Below are positions 25,401 through 36,410 of a stretch of DNA of 64,000 nucleotides, in pieces. The translations under genes and the position numbers were made by a program. This DNA comes from Paralichthys olivaceus (Eukaryota; Chordata; Actinopteri; Pleuronectiformes; Paralichthyidae). The stretch lies in assembly GCF_024713975.1 (NCBI RefSeq), contig NC_091103.1, positions 1,471,001-1,535,000 on the forward strand, written 5' to 3'. A model generated the notes under the pieces. That model saw only the letters and a program-made list of their open reading frames with translations, was not told the origin of the DNA and ran no database searches. Within the stretch, counting starts at the first letter, position 1. The number at the start of each line of letters is the position of its first letter.

Positions 25401-26563
25401 TCTGACTCTCACAGAAAGAGAAGAACGACTCCTGGGAACGTGTGACACTGCTGTTTCGTGACACATTTGCAGATTAGTAAAATATAAATGTTGGCAGCTG
25501 CACTTTGCAGATTTTAGTTGATATTTTGAGAAAGAAATGTTTATTATGTAAGACTGTCCACCAACCCTGTACGTTTCTCTGTGTCTTGCAGATTGTCATG
25601 TTAGTTTTAGCGTGGCATCTAGAAGCAGCAAATATGGGATTCTTCACAAAAGAGGAGTGGCTCAGGGGAATGACAGTATTACAGTAAGATCTTTTCTATT
25701 TGAAATAAAGTAAAATACGAACTGAAACTCACAAACATACAGATGAGATTTTCCTCTGTCTGTGGTCGTCAGTAACCTGAAACAGTTTGTGTATTTCACA
25801 ATGTGCTCGTCCTGCAGGTGTGACTGCACGGAGAGGTTACAGAGTAAACTGGATTACCTGCGCAGTGAGCTCAACGATTCTGTCGTCTTCAAAAACATCT
25901 ACAGATACGCCTTCGACTTCTCCAGAGTGAGTTTGACTTCCTCGTTTTGAGCATCACAGTTTGCACATTTTAAGTAAATCACTAATGTGAGTGAAACGCC
26001 ACTGAACTGTTTAAGTCACATTCCTTCAAAGTCACACAGGCGGTGATGTTGAGCTACAGTTTGACTTGTGTGCTGAGGTGTAGAACTGTGATGATTCTTG
26101 TTTCCTCTGTGTCTTTGTCTCGTGTTCAGGACAGAGACCAGAGGAGTCTGGACATGGACACAGCAAAGACTATGCTGGCTTTACTGCTGGGGAGAACGTG
26201 GCCTCTGTTCCCCATCTTCCACCAGTTCCTGGAGGTAAAAAGCAGAGAAAACTCTTCCTCAGTCTTCACATCGCTGTGTTGCTTCCTCACTGCCCCCCCC
26301 CCTTATTCTCCTCCCCCACAGCAGTCCAAGTACAAGGGGATGAATAAGGACCAGTGGTACAACGTCCTGGAGTTCAGCAGAACCATCAACACAGACCTCA
26401 GTAACTACGATGAAGACGGAGCTTGTGAGTTAACGCGTCCAGACGTATTCCAGAGTTCATGTCTGAAATCCTCTTGTATTGATTTAACTTGTTCTTTGTC
26501 TTGTCAGGGCCAGTGCTGCTAGATGAGTTTGTGGAATGGCAGAAAACTTGGTCAGCATCGTAG
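22453..26563 (+). CDS. dcun1d5: DCN1-like protein 5 (cullin neddylation co-factor), with N-terminal extension
   Basis: Exons: 22453-22515 (start and donor uncertain), 23722-23772, 23901-23943, 24054-24153, 25137-25302, 25592-25683, 25818-25926, 26130-26234, 26322-26424, 26508-26563. From 23722 onward all phases fit. The core starts [14 protein letters not shown] at 24086 (232 aa from there; human about 237). The PONY domain follows, with [73 protein letters not shown] and [19 protein letters not shown], closer to DCUN1D5 than to DCUN1D4. Upstream exons read in frame, including [16 protein letters not shown], which resembles the DCUN1D4 N-terminus; the long form would be 295 aa. The first exon joins in frame only through the weak donor CAG|GTGGAG at 22516; the stronger AAA|GTGAGT at 22562 breaks the frame. 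Translation from 24086 is the conservative alternative. The protein binds cullins and UBE2M/UBE2F to promote NEDD8 transfer; its neighbour here is cul5. Confidence 0.9.
23260..23695. repeat. TCTA/TCTG/TTTA tetranucleotide array
   Basis: About 430 bp of TATC-type tetranucleotide repeats with TCTG and TTTA variants (CTATCTATCTGTTTATCTAT pattern) lie in the intron before the second dcun1d5 exon and end about 30 bp before its acceptor. The leucine/serine/tyrosine ORFs here are repeat artefacts. Confidence 0.95.
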
Positions 26564-26634
26564 CAACAACAAAAACACCAAAAAGGAGGAAGAGGGAGAA
26601 AAAACAGAAACCACAAACGCAAGAGGAAAAACAG

Positions 26635-26673
<39 letters not shown>

Positions 26674-26936
26674 CTGGAGAATCAACGCTGTGGACTCTGG
26701 GTACAGTCACGTCCCATCAGAGATCGTCTCTGTTCATCGTCAGCCAACTGTTGTCAAGAGGCCTTTCTCTCACAGAGTAGACTTTTTAAATACGGTTAAT
26801 TTGGAAACGAGAAACTGAACGAAGAAAACACAGAACCAAAAAAAAGAACTGAGAGAAGAGATGTGGAATTTGTTTTCTTGATAATTATTTTTTCCCCATT
26901 TTGTGTATTGTTTATAGATGTTTTCACAGTAATAAA
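26564..26936 (+). terminator. dcun1d5: dcun1d5 3' UTR and polyadenylation signal
   Basis: The UTR runs from the TAG (26561-26563) through a CA tract (26637-26670) to AATAAA at 26931-26936 (ACAGTAATAAAAGAGG). Beyond it is a short spacer to the end of the convergent Ig-like gene. Confidence 0.75.
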
Positions 26937-27363
26937 AGAGGAAATTGAGATGTGACGAGCTGCTTCTTGATAATTACGACCAACTAACCAAACACTTTGT
27001 AAATGAATCAACAGCAGCTGACGGAGACGTCTCTCGTCTGTGGCGCAGAGTTTGGTCTCTAGAATAAAGATGGACGACATGACGGCTCCAAGTGAAGCCT
27101 TGAGTGTCTCGACCGCCCCCTGGTGGCTGGTTAGAGTACAGGTTATAAACGCTGCCTCCTCATGTTAGTGGATGTGACCAGAGTGAACATCACATCGAGT
27201 TGTTTGAGGTCGTTCTTCTCGAACTGTTCAACTTTCAGCTGATTAGAATCTGGAGGTCAAAGGTCACAGAGTTACATGAACCCACCACTGGCACAACTTT
27301 TCACAAAAGATAAAAATAATTTGTAGAAACAACAAACTACTCAACATTAAAGTCCACGTTTAG

Positions 27364-27369
27364 TTTATT
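27364..27369 (-). terminator. Polyadenylation signal of the minus-strand Ig-like gene
   Basis: TTTATT on the + strand is AATAAA on the minus strand, only 18 nt beyond the stop codon (27390-27388). If used, the 3' UTR would be exceptionally short. No other minus-strand hexamer lies as close. Confidence 0.4.
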
Positions 27370-27387
27370 TCCAGTTTTGTGTCCGTG

Positions 27388-29198
27388 TCATATTTCCATG
27401 TGGAAGTGCGTCTTGTCTCCGGCCTCCCCCCTCGTCTCTGTCCCATCCAGCGGCCCTGCTGAGGCGGCGGCCATGATTGCGTTGAGGCGTGTCAGAGAGA
27501 GGGAGCGCTGCTTCAGCCTCGGGGCGGGGACCGGCTCATCGGGGGCGGGGTCAGGCAGGTGGCAGTATCGCTGGCCGTCCTCGTCGTACTGGTACAGACG
27601 GATGACGCGGCTGCGACGGGCGGAACGGGGCGGGGAGGACGACGCCTCTCCTCCTCCCATGATGCCTTGAGTGTCCGCTGATGTTTTCCTGTCCATCTCT
27701 TCTTCTGTCTCTGATTGTTGAGGAGTGTCTTTGTCCATTTCTCCATCCTCTCCCTCTGTCTCATCTCTCTCTTCTTCCCTGCTTCCTTCCGTCTCCTGCT
27801 CACTTCCTCTCCTCTCTTCATCCTCCCTTCTCCTATTCTCCTCCTCCCTCCTCCCATTCTCCTCTCCATCGTCACTGTACTTGTCTTCATCTCTTTCACT
27901 TTGACTTCCTCCATTGTCTCCTAACAGATAAAAACCTGTGACCTCTCTTTCCTCCTCCTCTTCTTCCTTTCCTTCTTTCTTCTCTTCCAAGCTTCTTCCT
28001 TCCTCTCCCTCCCCCTCTATCCCTCTCTTCTCCTCCCTCGTGTTGTCACATCCCTCCAGATAGACAGCGGTTTCTTGCTGCTCCTCTCGTTTGAGTCTGA
28101 AGCTTCTCTGAGGTTTGACAGGAGGTGATGAGGCTGTTGCCGCCTCCACGGTTACGCCGTCCCACACCTGTCCAATCCCAAAGGCCTCGTTGTCGTACAC
28201 AGATGGCAGTGTTGTCATGGAGACCTCAGAGTCACGGTCTGGCATGTCAGGTTGGCGTAGTGATCGTACCTTTGCAGTGATCGCCCCCAGACACCTGAGA
28301 GGAAGGAGATTATATTTATCATCAGCAATTATTCCGTCTTTACATCTCCAGAATGACTGAACGGAGAACGTCTGAGTGTGTGAACCACAGCTGCTGCTCA
28401 GGGTCCTGAACGTACCTGAGAACTCGAGCTCTGGTCAGAGCTCCAGCGCTGAATCCCAACACGAACGTCAGCAGCACTGACGCTGCCACAGCTCCTGCAA
28501 ACTCTCCGTCTGAAACTCCCGCTGGCTTTTCTTCTTCCACTGACGCCGCGTTTCTCCTGATCCTGAGCGTCCTGCAGCTGCTGTCTTGCTCTTGGTTCTC
28601 CTGCTCTTGGTTCTCCTGCTCTTGGTTCTCCTGCTCTTGGTTCTCCTGATGGTAGGAACCAACGTGGAGCTCGTACGGCCACAGTGTGGTTCCCTCTGTG
28701 TGCTGCAGGAGGCAGTAGTACAGGCCGCCGTGGAGGCTGCTGCTCCTGGGGACCACCAGGCTGCCGTCATGGTGCATGAAGACAGGGGCCAGTTCACTGT
28801 GAAGTCCAGGGGCCCGCAGCTCTCCAAAGGGGGTGTGCCAGTACTGGACCACGCCTGCACACGAGAGGAGGCGACGACAGGTGAGATGTCAGAGAGCTGC
28901 AGGTGTCGCTCCACAGACGGTAAATAAAGATGAACATCTACACTTTCTCCCACTGGGGGGGGGGGGGCATGGTATCAAGGCCCCGCCATTACACACACTC
29001 AACCAATCAAGAGTCAGTGTCAGCTGTCAATCATAACTGACCTGTGTTTTCTCCGTGTCCACAGTTTAAAGTCAGCTCCACCTCTGGATGACCTCTGACC
29101 CTGCAGGTCGCAGCGACGGTCAGGGGCCCTCGGTCTGTAGCTGCTGGACTCGCTGAGGCGACCAGAAGAGCTGCGACAGTGAACCAGCGGGTTAACAT
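27388..29198 (-). CDS. Single-pass Ig-domain membrane protein with acidic cytoplasmic tail, 500 aa, unnamed
   Basis: Minus-strand exons: 29198-29042 (coding part; acceptor at 29206), 28854-28416 and 28294-27388, phases 1 and 2, together 1503 nt. The start MLTRWFTVAALLVASASPAA is a clear signal peptide. One Ig-like fold follows: C46 in LTLNCGHG, W58 in VQYWHTPF, and C100 in GGLYYCLLQ, a B-strand/F-strand pair with the usual core tryptophan. A stalk of QENQE-type repeats (122-142) and C146 come next. The transmembrane helix is FAGAVAASVLLTFVLGFSAG (171-190), followed by a basic stop-transfer RAR. The 300-residue tail begins CLGAITAKVRSL, has very long Glu/Lys/Arg-rich low complexity, and ends with a more ordered segment (SARRSRVIRLYQYDEDGQRY, SLSLTRLNAIMAAASA). 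I do not recognise an orthologue. The layout suggests a cell-surface adhesion or receptor protein; that is inference. It is convergent with dcun1d5. An upstream 5' UTR exon is implied by the acceptor before the start exon. Confidence 0.8.
28578..28650 (-). repeat. 15-bp coding tandem repeat (stalk of the Ig-like protein)
   Basis: There are four near-identical copies of TTCTCCTGCTCTTGG on the + strand, encoding QENQE/NQEQE units on the minus strand between the Ig domain and the transmembrane segment. The in-frame period means copy number can vary without breaking the protein. Confidence 0.9.
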
Positions 29199-29205
29199 CT
29201 TAAAT

Positions 29206-31399
29206 CTGCAGAGGAAAGGACGAGTCAGGTTTTTATTAGACAATGAGAGAACCTGTTTAATTAAACACATCACACGGGTTCTGATGATTGATTTAATTTT
29301 ATGTTTGTAAAAAATACTTTACAGGATGATTTTCATTGGTTGGTTTTTGGAATGCTCCTCAATTACAGCTTTCAAATCCAAATGGAAAACTTTCAATCAC
29401 AAGCACCTTAAATTAAAACTCTCAGGACGTAACACCTTTGTATTTTATTATTTTACACATTTATTGTATTTGTTTTATTTTACTCTTTCAATTAGTTTTT
29501 TAAATTTCTATTCAGATGTCTTTTTTTTTATCTCTTTACTTCTTTTTGTTCTTTTTAATCTTTTATTTAGATTGAAAGTTGCTGTAAACTCAGATTTTAA
29601 ATTGATTTCTTTGACTTTTGTCTGAGTTTAATGTCCTTGAATCTACGTCTGTGTATGAAACCTGCTTTATAATTCAAACTGTTTTGAGCCTTAAACTTAA
29701 CTTAAATTAACTTAACTTAACTTAAAGTCAACAGTTCATGTTTTAATCCTATAATCAGTGACACAGGTTCCAGAAGTGATGAGTGAATCAGGTCATGAGA
29801 TGTAAGTGATGCTGCAGATCGTCTCTGTGATATTTACCTGACGTGACGGTCGATATGATTTCTCTGAAACGCGGCCGTGTCGTTCTTCTCTTGTGTGAAC
29901 GCAGACGATCGTGTCAGTGTTTGTCGCCTCTGGCAAAGTGTAAAGTGCAGTTTCTCACATGACACAGTGGATGTCGTCTCCTGTGATGATGTTAAAGATT
30001 AATCACCTCTCAGACACAGTCGCCTGCTTCCTGTGAAACACTCGTAAAGTCGTTTCAGGCTGAATAAAGTGGAACCTGAGGAACTGAGGTCGGACACATT
30101 TGTCTCATTCAGTGAAAATGACTCGGAGCTTCTCTGTTAAAGCAACATTAGTCATCTGAGGCACTGCCCTCTAGTGGTGACTCACAGGGACTGCAAGAAA
30201 CATGAGTGTGATTTGCATCCCAGCGACTGGTTTTGCAGAATCATTGAACAAAGAGGTTTTCATCAACAGACCGACTCTCCTCAGACCTAACGACACCAGC
30301 TGAGCTCCTCTCTGCAGGTTTATATAGTTCGGCCAGTCCATAGATTGTTGCAGGGGAGAAATCACAGTCCTCTTTAAACCACTGTGGCACAGATGAAGGT
30401 GGCTCCTGAGAACTCCCCCGTCAGTCGACAGCAGGATGGTACAGTCCAATCAATCTCCTCTACTTAAGCTGTGGTGCTGCAGCAGATCGGTGTTTGTCAG
30501 GTTGTCAAGAGGATGGTGGACAAGACTCTGACAGGAAGGTAAATTCAAAACTAAATTATTAAAAATAAGACATGTTTACCTCATTAAATTTAACTAATTG
30601 TCTTCACTTCACTGGTAAATAAAGTGAAAACATCAGCTTTAAAGTGCAGCAGCTGTCAGGAATAGAAATGTTTGAGTCTCATTCAACTGGGAGTTGATGA
30701 CTCATGATGTTTTAGTTTGTTGCCTCCACAAAGGAGCTTTAGTTTTTTCACAATGCTCCTTGAACGTCTCCAGTGATTGTTTGAATATTTTAGGCCCTGC
30801 AGAGTCGAGCTGCTCAATTTAACTGGGAACTCCTCCCATGTTCTCTTTTGGTAGTTTCTCCTTCCTCTTGTTGAGAGTTAAGAACAGAGGATGTCTCGGC
30901 TTGTTAAAGCCCTATGAGACAAATTGTGATTTGTGAATGTCGGCTAAACAAATAAATCAGATTGATTGATAAAGTCAACGCTGGACTTTCTGTGGTTTCA
31001 TTCAACATGAGGCTCCAAACATTCAAACCCATGAGATGAGAGAACGGACACAGGGAGAGAGAAGCTCAGTGAGGTCGTGTTAACTCGCTCACATCATTTC
31101 AGCAGAAGTTTCTAGAGACAAAAAGTTTCCCTGGGTTTGGTATCAAATCTCTGTGGAGCCAGATTCAGCTGTTCCTGTAGTTACTGCAGCATCCAGCAGG
31201 GGTCAGTGCTGTACAATGCTTTCCCTCTGAATCTGATTCTTCCCGTTTGTTCATGTAAACGTTTTATTTATTTCTTGATTAAAAGTTGAATCATTATGTT
31301 TAGTTTCTACATTTCTAACAACAAGTTCAAATTAACCAGGTTTGTTCTGTCACTTAACTTTAATTATGCTTTGTCCGTGCTGCACCTGAAGGCATCGTT
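29206..31399. other. Spacer upstream of the Ig-like gene, toward capn5
   Basis: No convincing coding exon is seen. The Ig-like gene's promoter and 5' UTR exon probably lie in the first kilobase. Around 30885-30975 the sequence (CGGCTTGTTAAAGCCCTATG, ACAAATTGTGATTTGTGAAT, ATTGATTGAT end) has the look of a non-LTR retrotransposon 3' end; a diverged relative is near 61035-61100. Confidence 0.45.
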
Positions 31400-31638
31400 C
31401 AATCCGGCGCTGCCTTCAGGGGAGTGTGGGAGTTTTTCAATCCCGGAGCCGGAGCCCCTCCCGCGGTTGTGATCTTTGTGTGTGTCCGTGAAGTGAGTGT
31501 AGTTCATGAGGACACAACGAACATCACCGAGGGACACACACAGACAGAGAAACACCGGGACAACACCGGGAGGACACCCGGAAACACCGAGCATCATCAC
31601 CCGGGAGCAGCAGCGTGTTTGTGTGTGTGTGTTTGTGT

Positions 31639-31706
<68 letters not shown>

Positions 31707-31739
31707 TTGAGGAGCTTCCGTCAAACCAAACTCTCTCAG
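31400..31739 (+). other. capn5: Candidate 5' UTR exon of capn5
   Basis: A locally GC-rich block (AGCCGGAGCCCCTCCCGCGG) is followed by a (GT)n tract (about 31638-31704) and then CTCTCTCAG|GTAAAT, a good donor at 31740. The capn5 start exon further on opens with its own acceptor (34957-34958), so a non-coding 5' exon is required; this is the best-placed candidate. If correct, the microsatellite would be part of the mRNA leader. No transcript evidence is available here. Confidence 0.35.
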
Positions 31740-32599
31740 GTAAATAAATATCTTTAAATCTTTGACTTCACAGTTTTCAGCAGGAAACAGTTTTCACTTT
31801 ATTCAGTTTAATTCAATTCTCAGTTGAACTTTAACTGAGTAAACTTTATTTAAACTTATTTTTTTTGCGTTCGAAGAATCAGTTCCACTTTAAACAGCTG
31901 GAATCAGATCACGTGACAAATCTGGAGAAACTATAAAAATAAGTTTTTTATTCTCAAGTTAGATAAACGAGAACAAACACACATCCGGTAAATGGCCTCC
32001 AAAATAAAATATACAATGTTTATGAGGTGGGGGTGGGGGGTGAAAATGAATAAACTAAATCAGCCATTTATTCATGTGTGATGTAATAAGTGTTTGTGTA
32101 TTTGCTTTTCTGTCTGGCTGCATGTTTTGTCTTGTGAGTAGTTTATATAACAGAGTCCAGGTTTTACCAGTAGCTTCCTCCAAACCTCTAAATCTCAGTT
32201 ACTTCCTCAGTCAGCGACTATAAAACAAATGTTCTCACATAAGATGGAAACTGTTTATCAACTACTTCCTGTTCCATTACTGATCTTCTCCATCGAAGCC
32301 AATGCATTTGTATTCATTTATTTTGAAGGCACATTGATCATTTCCTGTGACGTGTAGACTCTGGGTGACTTCACACAGCTGAGGAATGACCGGAGCTCAA
32401 AGATTAAAACGTCTTTGATGTTTAGAACAAAGACACTTCACTTTTGTTTTCTTTCATCTCTCGTGTTCACACGTCATCCTCCGCTGCTGGTGACGTCATG
32501 ATGTTCAGTGTTTGTGTTGTCACATGTTCAAGATGAAACCACACCCATGAACACATGGTGATCATCTGTCGTTGTTCCACAGACAAAGCTCTGTCTGTA

Positions 32600-33342
32600 G
32601 ATCATCATCTCATACTGTCTGTAGATCCTCTCACTGTCTGTAGATCATCACACTGTCTGTAGATCATCACACTGTCTGTAGATCCTCACCTCATACTGTC
32701 TGTAGATCATCTCACTGTCTGTAGATCCTCTCACTGTCTGTAGATCCTCACCTCATACTGTCTGTAGATCCTCTCACTGTCTGTAGATCCTCTCACTGTC
32801 TGTAGATCCTCTCACTGTCTGTAGATCCTCTCACTGTCTGTAGATCCTCACTCTGTCTGTAGATCCTCACTCTGCCTGTAGATCATCTCACTGTCTGTAG
32901 ATCCTCACCTCACACTGTCTGTAGATCCTCACTCTGCCTGTAGATCATCTCACTGTCTGTAGATCCTCACCTCACACTGTCTGTAGATCCTCACACTGTC
33001 TGTAGATCCTCTCACTGTCTGTAGATCCTCATCTCACACTGTCTGTAGATCCTCATCTCACACTGTCTGTAGATCCTCTCACTGTCTGTAGATCCTCATC
33101 TCACACTGTCTGTAGATCCTCTCACTGTCTGTAGATCCTCACACTGTCTGTAGATCCTCACACTGTCTGTAGATCCTCACACTGTCTGTAGATCCTCTCA
33201 CTGTCTGTAGATCCTCACACTGTCTGTAGATCCTCACACTGTCTGTAGATCCTCTCACTGTCTGTAGATCCTCACACTGTCTGTAGATCCTCACACTGTC
33301 TGTAGATCCTCACACTGTCTGTAGATCCTCTCACTGTCTGTG
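32600..33342. repeat. 19-bp minisatellite (CTGTCTGTAGATCCTCACA)
   Basis: There are about 35 copies of a 19-bp unit, with TCTCA/CACA end variants and occasional insertions (CTCATA, CTCACA) that lengthen the unit. It lies upstream of the capn5 start exon, in its presumed first intron. Non-coding. Confidence 0.95.
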
Positions 33343-33710
33343 GAGGAAATAATCTGTGAAAAACATCACACATCTCCTTTAAAGCAGATTCGTTGTGAAA
33401 CCTTTTTAAGTTTTTCACCAAAGAAAATAAATGTTATATCCGTTCTTGTAACAGAGCAGATGATTTGTTCTGTGGAGCTACAGACGTCTCTGTCCTGTTG
33501 GTCTGTCTGTTCAGTGTCCTCTCTGTTTACCAACTTTGAGTGACACTGATGTAATTACGGAGGAGTCCCATTAGCTGTCTCCATGGTAACAGCATCCAGG
33601 GTCTGGACGGTGTTTGGACACTGAGCAGCTTCAGGTTATAGTTGATTGTTAATGTTGGTCAGTCTAATTTTCTTAACATTCACTGATCTCGGTAACTTTT
33701 CCCTCTGACT

Positions 33711-34113
33711 CCAGGTTCAGATCAGACTCCAGGTTCAGATCTGACTCCAGGTTCAGATCAGACTCCAGGTTCAGATCAGACTCCAGGTTCAGATCAGACT
33801 CCAGGTTCAGATCTGACTCCAGGTTCAGATCTGACTCCAGGTTCAGATCAGACTCCAGGTTCAGATCAGACTCCAGGTTCAGATCTGACTCCAGGTTCAG
33901 ATCAGACTCCAGGTTCAGATCAGACTCCAGGTTCAGATCAGACTCCAGGTTCAGATCTGACTCCAGGTTCAGATCAGACTCCAGGTTCAGATCTGCCTCC
34001 AGGTTCAGATCAGACTCCAGGTTCAGATCAGACTCCAGGTTCAGATCTGACTCCAGGTTCAGATCTGACTCCAGGTTCAGATCTGCCTCCAGGTTCAGAT
34101 CTGCCTCCAGGCG
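33711..34113. repeat. 18-bp minisatellite (GACTCCAGGTTCAGATCA)
   Basis: About 22 copies alternate between GATCAGACTCCAGGTTCA and GATCTGACTCCAGGTTCA forms, with three or four GATCTGCCTCC variants at the 3' end. The array is much more homogeneous than the neighbouring 19-bp array, suggesting recent expansion. Confidence 0.95.
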
Positions 34114-34598
34114 ACAGGAACGTGTTTTTGTTGCCTTGAGTCAACAGTTTCTTTAGAATATAACTTCAGTCCTCAGCAGACGTCTCACGTCTCCACCACT
34201 TCCTATTTCGTCTGTTCTTACTGTATCTATTTATCATCACTTTACTTGGTCGACAGGAAGCTGCTGTTTGGTCTTTGCTGGTTCCTGTTTTAGAAAGTTT
34301 AATGCTTAGAGAGAAACTCTGGGTCAGTTACCGTGGTAACGTACCCTGAGTTTCTCTCGGTTTCCTGCCGATGAGTCTGATTATTATTTTTAATGTGTAT
34401 TAATGTCACACATGAATCTTTCTGGATTCAATTGGAAGCTCTTCTCTTTATTTACCTGTTGCCATGGTGATTACAATATAAATACACACAAAGAATAATC
34501 GATGACTATGAAACCAAACACACAGTAACTCTCCCACCGTCCATGTGACAGGATGACAAACAGAAACACAGACGGTTGTTTGACTGTGGATCACCTGC

Positions 34599-34601
<3 letters not shown>

Positions 34602-34662
<61 letters not shown>
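34602..34662. repeat. CA microsatellite
   Basis: About 60 bp of CA lie 300 bp upstream of the capn5 start exon. Confidence 0.95.
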
Positions 34663-34667
<5 letters not shown>

Positions 34668-34962
34668 TTTAAGTAGTTGTTCACAGAGGATATCAAGACT
34701 AATGTTTGCAGACATGAAAAACGTATTTTATGCGATGATGAAGCATCAAATATTTGTTCTAGTAGTCTAAGTTCTATATATGTGTTTTCTTTTTAGTTAT
34801 GTAAAGTTTATAGTGAAACTAAAATTTCAAGTCTTGGTTCCATCTTTGATAACGACATCTTAAGAATCATTAACTCATTTATATCATTAAAGTGCTACTT
34901 CAGGTAATGGAGGACGATGCTTCATGCAGAGCTCTGATAAAGTGTGTGTGTGTTTCAGGGCG

Positions 34963-36107
34963 ATGGTGGTTCCGTACGAGGGCCAGTCTTTCTCTGCTCT
35001 GAGGAGGCAGTGCCAGCAGAATGGACGTCTGTTTGAAGACCCTCTGTTTCCTACGTCCGACCAGTCTCTGTTCTACCAGAGCAACAGCATCGGCCGAGTC
35101 ACCTGGAAGAGGCCGAAGGTGAGAGCAGAGAAACGGCTCAAAAAACAGGGAGCACAACATTTCTTTACATTCTCCACATTTTAAACACTTACCTGGAGTT
35201 TTAGGTATTTTTTGACAAACTCTGTGTTTATTCGACTAATCTGCAAAGTAGGAACAGTGTGAAGCCGAGAAAGTGAGAACTCGTCCAGTGAAGTTGGTGA
35301 TTTTCACATCAGAGATGGAGGCACAGCTTCAGATCAGCTGATTTAAAGAGGAGACGGAGGAGGAGACAGGAAGCAGTGTGTGGTTGAAGCGGAGACAAAG
35401 GGAGCATGTATCCACAGGGAGGGGGGGGCACAAGGACTGGATAGAGAAGAATCTGTGGAATTTATCTCCCAGAAGTCAATTGTGCGCATGTGTTTGCTCT
35501 TTAAAGAAATATTTGAGCTAATATTTAAAAGACAGAATACACGTGTGTCCCTCTCAGCTTCTATTGTTTCATACTGAAGTGATTCTCACGTCTGTGGTTG
35601 AACCAGGACAACGAGGACGACAGGACTGAAATCGCTTCAAACGCATGCGTCTAAACTTAAGTTGTAATTGAAACAAGATGTTGTGTAACTGCGCTTACGC
35701 TGCTCCTGCACCGTGTTTTAAATCTTCTCTCTCTGTGCTGAGGGCCTGGTCTCTGTCGTATTTACAAAACTAGGGCAAATATTTGGAGACAGGATTCAGT
35801 GGCGCTCATGTGCTGCGTTAGCATGTTGCCTGTGTCAGACTGATCTCTAACAGCTGTTCAACGTATATATATATATACATATAACGTATATATATATATA
35901 TACACGTCACGACATCTCAGCAACGACTTGTTTTGAATCGCAGACCGTTCAGATAAATACGGAGCTTGAGAAGAATTTAAAACATGAGAACCGTTTGGAA
36001 ATATGACAAGTTTCAGTTCCATACTTTTCTCATGGAACCAGATCAGCATCAAACATTTCATCAAGAAGAAAAAACACCTGAAGTGTGTGTGTGTGTGTAA
36101 ACACCTG

Positions 36108-36144
<37 letters not shown>

Positions 36145-36345
36145 CACCTGAAGTGTGTGTGTGTGTAAACACCTGAAGTGTGTGTGCAGACGTGACAGGT
36201 TGATTCGTGTCATGAATCATTTGAGTTTCTTTCAGTTGATGCTGTTTGTTTGAAACATGGTGGTTTAAACTGTCACAGTGTTTTTACTCAGTGCAGCGGT
36301 TGATGATGGAGAAATATGATGCTCTTAATATAATCACTCAATGAC

Positions 36346-36410
<65 letters not shown>

